Below are positions 42,501-51,500 of a stretch of DNA of 64,000 nucleotides, one piece after another. The notes beneath the pieces were generated by a model. It saw only the letters and a program-made list of their open reading frames with translations. It did not search any database and was not told the DNA's origin. The position numbers were made by a program, and so were the translations under genes. Source of the DNA: Brachycybe producta (lineage: Eukaryota; Arthropoda; Diplopoda; Playtdesmida; Andrognathidae). The DNA lies in assembly GCA_036925085.1 (NCBI GenBank), contig JAUPFP010000019.1, positions 491,501-555,500 of the forward strand. Reading direction: 5' to 3'. Every line of letters starts with the position of its first letter. Position 1 is the stretch's first letter.

Positions 42501-45500
42501 TAAATATATCATTGGAGATATGAGGATGATCTTTTAAGCATTTAAAGGTGGCATTATAAATACCAAATTCGTTTTTACCCCGCTAGTTGACACTAAGTTT
42601 TCCTCATCTAGAAACTTAGTGGAAACTTCTCTAAAAAGGCCTCTCAAATTAGTTTGATAATTTGATGGTTTTATTATTTTTATGGTTACTTTTTTGTTTT
42701 GTTTTGTATAGATCCCTGCAGAGGACTTTTGCAAATGTTTTTTTAATCTCGACATTTCGACTTTTTTCACAATTTCGACTTTAATTAATCTCGACAATTC
42801 CACTTTTAATCTCTTTTATTCGGCCATGTTAATTATTCCATGTTGCGTGACAGGCATAAAGGAAACGGTATGAATAGAAGTTGGCTCCATTCTTTTTATG
42901 ATGAACGGCAACTTCTAATTGGTCGGTTATGTAGTTTGACGTCACATGCTCAGCCCTTTTTATGACGACCAGCAACTTCTAATTGGTTTGTTGTGTGGTT
43001 CGATGTTGAAAATGGCAGAGCATGTGACGTCAGACTACATAACCAACCAATTAGAAGTTGCCGGTCGTCATAAAAAGGGCGGTGCCAACTTCTGTATGTC
43101 CCGATTTCTAAATGTCGAGATTAAAGTCGACAAAAACCTCGCATGTCTTTCACAGGGCTCCGTAGTTTTGTTTTAGTGTTAGTGTTAGTGCAAATAAGAG
43201 GGGAAAAAACATTTAAAAGATGTGTAAAGTGAAACTTAAGAGTTCTTTTTTTACAGAAAAAAATGTTAAGGGTTTGATTTTTCTTAAAACAAAAATAACT
43301 AATGAGTACGGTTAATAATTATATGCTAATTATCTGTTAAGATAAAAAGTTCATGACAGTTTAAAAATGACTCATATTATTCATTTTTAATGCTTTTCGG
43401 TTGTTTCAACCATCTTCAAGTTGTCAGAAAATATTTTAAAATATATTAGCATATAATTACTATTAACATAATCCATAAACATTCTAGTTTTTAAAAAAAT
43501 TCCACCGCCCCATGCCACTGACAAACGAATCGGTGGGTAAAAATGGACAATGTCCCTTCTTTTTTCGTCCGTCCGTCTATTTAGTCGGCCCTGTACATTG
43601 CCCTGTATGAAATTATACTGTTCATTCTGACCGACTAAACTGTCTGACATTGTCTTCCAATAGGCTTGCCACCCGTCCTCTTTTGTGGAGGACTGTCATC
43701 CACAAAAGAGGACGGGTGGAAAACCTATCTGTAACCGATTGTCTGTCGTTTTTCTACGTTTTTATAATAATAAAAAAGCAAAATTCATAAGTAAATTCAA
43801 CCTAAACTTCCATTAATTATTATTGTTGCAGCTTCTCACCAGAGCCATTCGGGTCGCAAATGCTAAACTCATCAACTTTTGATAGGAAGTTGTTTAATGT
43901 AAAAGTTGATGAGTTTAACAATAGCTTTGACTTTGCAGTTATTACTACATACTAACATTATTCCCTTAAATGCTTAAAAAACCTCCATAAATATATTTTA
44001 AAATTATTTATTTTGCCACTAATTTTATCAAATAGCATATATAGGTTAACGAACTCTTCTTCTTCCGTAATAAGTGTAAATGGCACTAAAACATGTTTCA
44101 AAGAAACGAGTGTTCCATAACCAATGCTTCTCTTTTTAAGTTTAATGCCGACCTAAATAAATAAGAAATAATTTTAATAATTAGAAATCAACCTCACTAT
44201 ATTTTTTGTAGTTATTGTACAGGGTGTCCATAAAGTCTTTCCCTGATTACAAAAATCCACTGTGCACAAACTATGCAAAGTACAAGCAAACGGTTTTCAC
44301 CAATTGGTAGCCACACTCAAGTTTTTTTTCCTGCCCGGTTTTCCAGCCTGTAAACAGTCCAGGCTGCGCTGCGGTCATCAAAACCAAAATGGCGTCGTTG
44401 CAAGAGAAAGCACAATGTGTTTTGTGGTTTCATGAAACGAAATTGGCAACTACGCGTTCAGCGAAACTTCAGAACGGAATATAGATGAGAACCACCGGAT
44501 GTTAAAAGCATTAAACAGTGGTATCTGAAGTTTAAAGAGATTGGTAGTGTTGGAGATTTGAAAAGAACTGGGCGACCAACTGTAACTCAAGCCAATGTTA
44601 ATGACTGCAGCGCAGCCTGGACTGTTTACGGGTTGGAAAACCGGGCAGGAAAAAAAACTTTATGAGTGTGGCTACAAATCGGTGAAAACCGATTGCTTGT
44701 ACTTTGCATAGTTTGTGTACAATGGATTTTTGTAATCAGGGAAAGACTTTATGGACACCCTGTATATTGACAATACATCTAGCAGTCACTTGGATCTCAA
44801 GGAAGAAAGAAACGAAAGAAAATGGGGAGGGAGAAGGAAAACACTTGTTCTTTTTTAAAGTAATTTAGGTTAATTTCGGTTAGGTTCGGTAAACTAACCG
44901 AACTGTACCTAACCGAACCGAACCGAACCTAATTTACTTCCAAAGAGAAAAAGTGTTTTCCCTCCCCTCCCAACTTTCTATCGTTTCTTCTAATACCTTG
45001 TACACACATGAGTTAAATGAATTCAAATTAAATGTTTAGTCGAATTAAACGAAATGCAATGAAGGACATGAACCAAATAAAATTTGACTTTAATATTAAT
45101 AGTTTAAATAGAAATACTAAATATTTTGTCAATAGTTTCTATATTATATTTCAGTATTAACTCAATATTTTCAGATTATTAACTGAATAATTTGAATTCG
45201 ACATATTGTTTGTTTGCCCTTCACAGGGCTCTGTAGAACACGTTTATTATTTAAATGCATTTAAATTATCAGGTGTGTGTACTAGGTATAATACTACCTT
45301 CATGCATTACTGATTAAAGGCGTTTACCGCCATTATTTAAAATAGGAGAGAGACTGGTAGCAGGATGGATACTCAGAAGAGATTGCTACTACAGTATGCT
45401 GCTAGAGGATGCTGCCACGGCTGCAGATTACTCTTGGCTGCCCAGATTTCTACCACATAAATAGCTACGAGAAGGAATATTAACAATGTCATACTATCCA

Positions 45501-48500
45501 TGGGTAGAATTCTACTGGCTCTTCCTCTCCAAACAGGCTGCTTATTCCACAGTCTAATATTATTTAAAAAAAAATAATAAAATATTCACAATTAATACTT
45601 TGTGTTTCTGCAAAAGATTATACAACTATATTATTTTTACCCCAATCCAGATCACCGTCCACAGGTCTGGATGGCCTAACAAGAACCTCTGTATGTCTTT
45701 AAAAAAACATTAAAAATAACATTGTTAATCCACCAGTATATGAAGCCTATTATAAAAATTGAAAGTGTGTCATAAACTAAAACATTAAATGTATTTCGCA
45801 AAACTATCAAAATACATGTCACGCTAGTGTGTCAGAAAACACCTTTTGGAAACCAACGGTCTAAGGTTATACAGGGCCGGCCTTAGGTTATATGGCGCCC
45901 TGTAAGAGGCCAAAACTTGACGAATGTTAACATGACCTAGTGTCACACGACGATACATATGTATCGCGATACGCGTATGCGACACATGTATCCAGAAATA
46001 AAAATAGAGAATACAGTATCCACCTGTGGGTGTTGATCATTTGTTTGTCAATTGAGTTTTACAAAAAGTCGTTGTGTCTATGATCTAGACGTTTATATTC
46101 TTAAAATAACATGCTAGCACCGAAATAGTAGCCCAGCTTTAAAAATAGTGCGGTGGAACCGCTTGCACTGCCCTAAATCCGGCACTGTAAGGTTGTTATG
46201 AAACGCAAAGGAGGGTATGGTCTATTCGAACCTTCGTTATCTGCAATGTGACTTGAAAAATAAGTCGTCGGCAGATGATTTATTGAATGCAACAGCTATG
46301 CACGCTATGCGTTCAACTTATTTTTTCGAAAGGTTATCGTGAACGGCGCTTCAAACAAGCCACGAGTGCAAAAAAAAGGAGTTCTTAGGAACAGAACGCA
46401 ACACTTGTATTTTCTCCAGCAAATAATTTTCAAGCACAAGAATGAATATCTACTTTCATCATAGGCGTGTGGTGCTACCAAAATGAATTGGTAGGCTTGA
46501 AGTTTATTATTTGGGGGGGGGGGGGGGGGGGTTCTGGGATCTGTAAACCGATATGATTTAGATCAATATGTTTCAGCAAGTCAGATTCGATATGCAAAAT
46601 TGTTAAAATTGGAAAAGCGAACTTGTCCCATTGTAACTCGCAGTTAGTTTCGTAAGCATCTCACTGCCAAAAAGGTCCGTTTACAAACGAACAAAAGGAC
46701 TAAAAAGAGAAAAAAAAATCATTGCCTGTGATTGGTCAACAAAATTTCTTTTATTTTTATGCTGCTACTAGTGGGCATAAAATTTTGGATAAGTTTAGCC
46801 TACCCAAGCCTTATACAACACACGCCTATGTAATAGTGTAGAGCACCTCTTAAGAGACTCTCTCCTCTCTTAGTTTGAGGCAGATACCGCCTTATGCTGA
46901 GAGTGTAAGTGATTAAGGCCCAATTCCAAATGGTGCGGGGGGTCATTCCCTTTGGTAATTCATGTGAACGCAATTGCCGAAAAGAGAAGGAATGATAACA
47001 GGCGAGACGAATGCAACTTGTCAGGTTAAGAATTTAATGCACAGAGAGTTACGACTGTGGCATTGCTTAGCCACAGACCATTGAATGAGTTATTGCATAT
47101 TTCGATACCAGAGAGTGGACCTCGCATCAATCGAGACACGGACCTTTACACTTAGGGCCTGTGTGCACCTACACAACAGCACCTATACCCCAGGGACCGT
47201 GCCTTGATTGGTATCCATCCGCCAATACCGGAAGCAGGATGTGACTTATGCTTTGGGGTCTTAGATGTCAACAAAAGGGGCGGAAATGCGGCACTTGGGA
47301 TTCGAGAGACCCCAAGGCTATGGAAATAAATAAAAATGAAAAACAGGGTGTTACACCTATGACTTTCATTACAAATCTATTAGAAGTTTTCGTTCGTCCA
47401 CTTTCAAAATATAGTTATATGATAAACTTACTGACAATGTGTAGATCGACACATTTTATTATCGTCATCTTCAACTATTACAACCTGTCGAATCCACTCC
47501 ATAATTTCTTCTGAGGCCATGTTTGCATAAAGGTTTGGATGATCTTTATTTACACCAAAGCCCAAAATAAAATGACGATTTTCTTCATAGCACTTATGAA
47601 TTACTGGTCCTCCTCCTCTAACCTGTAATAAATATTTTAACATTGTATGCTATTACAGATGCTGTAAATGTTTATGCGAAAAACTTCAGTCTTTGCCTTA
47701 CCCTAACAATTCCATTATCGGCCAATGAGTCCACACGAAGCCATAATTGTGGATTTGGAATATTGTCCATAGATCTCAAAACAACATTAGCTGTTGTTAA
47801 GTCAGTAGGTAGAGCATGTTCAGAATTATTCAATAATGATAAACAGTTAGTGCTTGTAAATAAAGAGTGGGACTATTTCTATGTTTTCTCCATCTTTTTA
47901 TATAGATTTCTGTTATCTAGAATCAAGGAATCCACATGAATATTTTTTCACTATTCTGCGAGCAAAGCGAGCAAAAGTTTCATTTTGCAATGAACACTTG
48001 CGAGCGTAGCGAGCCACAAAAATAACAGCATTTTTTATACGACGTACTATAACAGTGGCTCAAACACACTGCTTTTAAAATATAAATTAAATATTGAACA
48101 AGAAAACGGTTTATGCTGGTCATGGGTTCAATCCATTGCAGTGTGAATTTCTTTTCAAATATTTCAGAAGGTGGCGGTGGACAAACAAACAAATTACAAA
48201 GTTAAATAAAAGCGAGTAATAATAAAAATAAGAAATTTGGATTACGGCTTTTCTAGTATCTGTGGGCGTCCACGCTTAATAATCAAACTGATTATTATGT
48301 TTTAGCGATAGGATACTTCCAGAATAGAAAAACAATAAAAAATATATAAAATAAAGTATTTTGATACAAAATTGCAATCAAACCCCACCACCACAAAAAA
48401 AGCATATTGCACCTCGGCTGTAACAGTGATCCAACTAAAAAAAAAACACTTTTTTTTGGGGGGGGGGGGGGGGAAGAGTGGCATACTGCCGGCATACTGG

Positions 48501-51500
48501 CATACTTATTTGGCTCCATTAAAAAAATGCAACTTTAAACTAATTTTTCCCAAAAAAGTGTTTTTTTGAGTTGTGCCACACTTCTGGCAGAGGTGCGATA
48601 TGGCAAGTTGCACACCAAACTACCACCCTGGGGCCACATCTGCCAACAGGATGCCAAACCTTTGAACGACTGAATTTAGAATGGTTTTGCCATTATCTAC
48701 CACAACAAGGATGCATTCCTCTCAACACATCACTTGCTTTTCTGTAACTTTTTCTAGTGAAAACATAGAAATAACCGTGAATATTTATGCACATTTACTG
48801 CTGCACTGATAAACACAAACAAATAAAAATTTAAAAATGGTATTCATACCTCTCTCGCCTCTAAATCCCCATGCAGCAATTTTGCCAGATTTAAACACTG
48901 GATCGTAATTCTCCGGTGGCATGCAAACCGGATCCACATTTTTAAAGACCTTGTTCTTTAGATTTACTGTTAAGATGGCCAATCGAAAATCAGCTCTGCT
49001 TAGAATGTCAATAACACATTTATATTTTTTGGAGATCTTTATTTTTGAAGAATCGCCAGGATAAACAACCAAACTATTCGGTAGCTCTTCCTTCTGAAAA
49101 CTATAGTGTATGAAATGAAAAATGAAAAAATCAGGTCTAAAAACAAAATGAAAATTGTAAGTTTCAAATGTTGCCTTATACCCTGAGAAAGATATATCAG
49201 CCACTAACATGTGTTTTACAGAAATAACAGTCCCACGACCGATAAATGTAAATCCATGGTCATCTATTCTTCCAATATTTAACTAGTATATAAATAAGTA
49301 ATTTCAAAATATTGTAATAAGTAAGACCTATAGTTAAGAGCTTCTTACAACCGTAATCACAGAAAGTGGCGGATTCCGGGGGGGGGGGGGAGTCAGGGGG
49401 CGCGCGCCCTCTAATAAAGAGAGTGGGAAAAAGAGCCAGAAAGAGAGTGAAAGAAAAAAAACGAGAGAAAGAAAGAACGAGAGAGCAAGCTAGAGAGAGC
49501 GAGAGAAAGCTAGAGAGAGCGAGAGCGAGTTAGAAAGAGAGAGAGAGCGAGGTAGAGAGAGCGAGAGCGAGTTAGAAAGAGAGAGAGAGCGAGGTAGAGA
49601 GAGCGAGAGCGAGTTAGAAAGAGAGAGAGCGAGCTAGAGAAAGCAAGAGCGAGCTAGAAAGAGAGAGAGCGAGCTAGAGAGAGCGAGAGCGAGCTAGAGA
49701 GAGAGAGCAAGCTAGAGAGAAAGAGAGCGAGCTAGAGAGAGAGAGCGAGCTAGAGATAAAGAGAGAGAGAGCTAGAAAGAGATAGAACGAGCTAGAGAGC
49801 GAGCTAGAAAGAGATAGAACGAGCTAGAGCGCGAGCTAGAAAGAAAGCGAGAGTGAGAGAGAAGGAAAGAGATAGAACGAGCTAGAGCGCGAGCTAGAAA
49901 GAAAGCGAGAGTGAGAGAGAAGGAAAGAGAAAGCAAGCAAGCAAGAGCGAGCGAGAAAGAGAGAATGAGAGAGCGAGAAAGAGAGCGTGAGAGAGCGAGA
50001 AAGAGAGCGTGAGAGAGCGAGAAAGAGAGTGAGAGAGAGAAAGAGGGAGAGAAAGAGCTAGAGCTAAAAAGAGCGAAAAAGAGTGAGCTAGAGAGCGAGA
50101 GAGATAGAGAGAGAGAGAGAGGGAGAGAGAGAGAGCGAGAGTAATGATGGCCCTGACGTGATGCATGACATCCTAAAACAAACATCGGTGGTATAAGAAG
50201 ACTAAGAAGTATTTTTGGAAACAGACTAATCGCAGGTCACTAGGTGACCTACACTTTTACATTCTGGGGGCTATCCCCCAGACCCCCTGCAACAAGCTTA
50301 GATTAAGAATGCAAGTAGATAATTTAATTTGCCCCTGTAGCATTAGATGGCGCCCCTAGCCCTTCCATAGAAATGTACTGACATTTAAATACGTTGCTAT
50401 TTCTAGGTACTCTCTTCGCTTATATGTTATTTGTAAATTTGGGTCACCTTATATTTTATTTGTAATTACATTCTTTTAAAATAATCTTGTCAAGGAGTGA
50501 TGATTGCCATTCAAATAAAACCTCTTTACAACCACTTAAAACGAGTGGCTGACACAGTAACATAGCTGGAAGGGGGCGGTCCGCCCCGAGCAGACTTTTT
50601 TGGGGTCGGCACCAACGAAAAGAAAATTTTTTTTCCTGTCGGAATAGTAGGAGGAACTTTATAAAACTCTTTTAAGATGGCCCAATTAGAAATTATGAAA
50701 TTTTTGTCGCTCGCTGCGCTTGCGGAATGTATTCTGCAATCCAGCATTATGTTTTTAATTCCAAGTACTGGTTTATTTAAAATTTCATAATTAATATAAA
50801 ATTATATAAACCATTTCAATCACTTTATATAGATAATATCGTTTGTCCTCTCCTACACCAGAATCTTTGTTGCATGACCACTGATGTGTATCGTGTTGTG
50901 TTTTTCTTGAGGTAGGGGCGGCAAACTCAAGGGCAGATCAGGACGACACAAACTCTAGCTACTCCCACGGGAGCCGCTGACCACCAACCCACCTTGAAAG
51001 AATCCGAGCTACGCTACTGTGTACGTTCTTCATTTTCAGCAACACATACACCTACGTCACTATTCGGTACTGCCATACATGCTGCATTAGTAACATGAAA
51101 ATAATCTGCTATGTACGTACACACTTTGATTATACCCATAACACAAAATTAAAACTACATTCTTAAAAAAAACATACATTCCATGTATAGTCCGGAACCG
51201 ACACTTCATCGCGTTTAAAATACGTGTTGACTTCACAAGCTGTAAATAAAATAATATACATAACATTAACAAACAATACTAAACATTGATGAAATAATGT
51301 CAGTTTATAACCCTGCTGAATCACTTCAATATTTTATAATTTTATTGAAAAAGTCCATTCGACTTATTATTCTGCCTTTCAGAAGCAATCATCATTCATC
51401 ATCATTTCCCGCGCCTTTTCCCGCAGTATGCAGGGTCAGCCTTATGGGTTCTATCTTTCCACTCCTTTCGATTTTGTGCTCAACTCCCAGAGACCCCACA

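Noticed and set aside
49772..50185. Ser/Leu-rich frames on the minus strand
   Set aside because: Translation of the GA minisatellite.
51178..51239. Start codon of MLMLCILFYLQL just upstream as a signal peptide for gene A
   Set aside because: That frame does not match the CEVNTYF frame required by phase; the tract is intron sequence with a tttacag acceptor.
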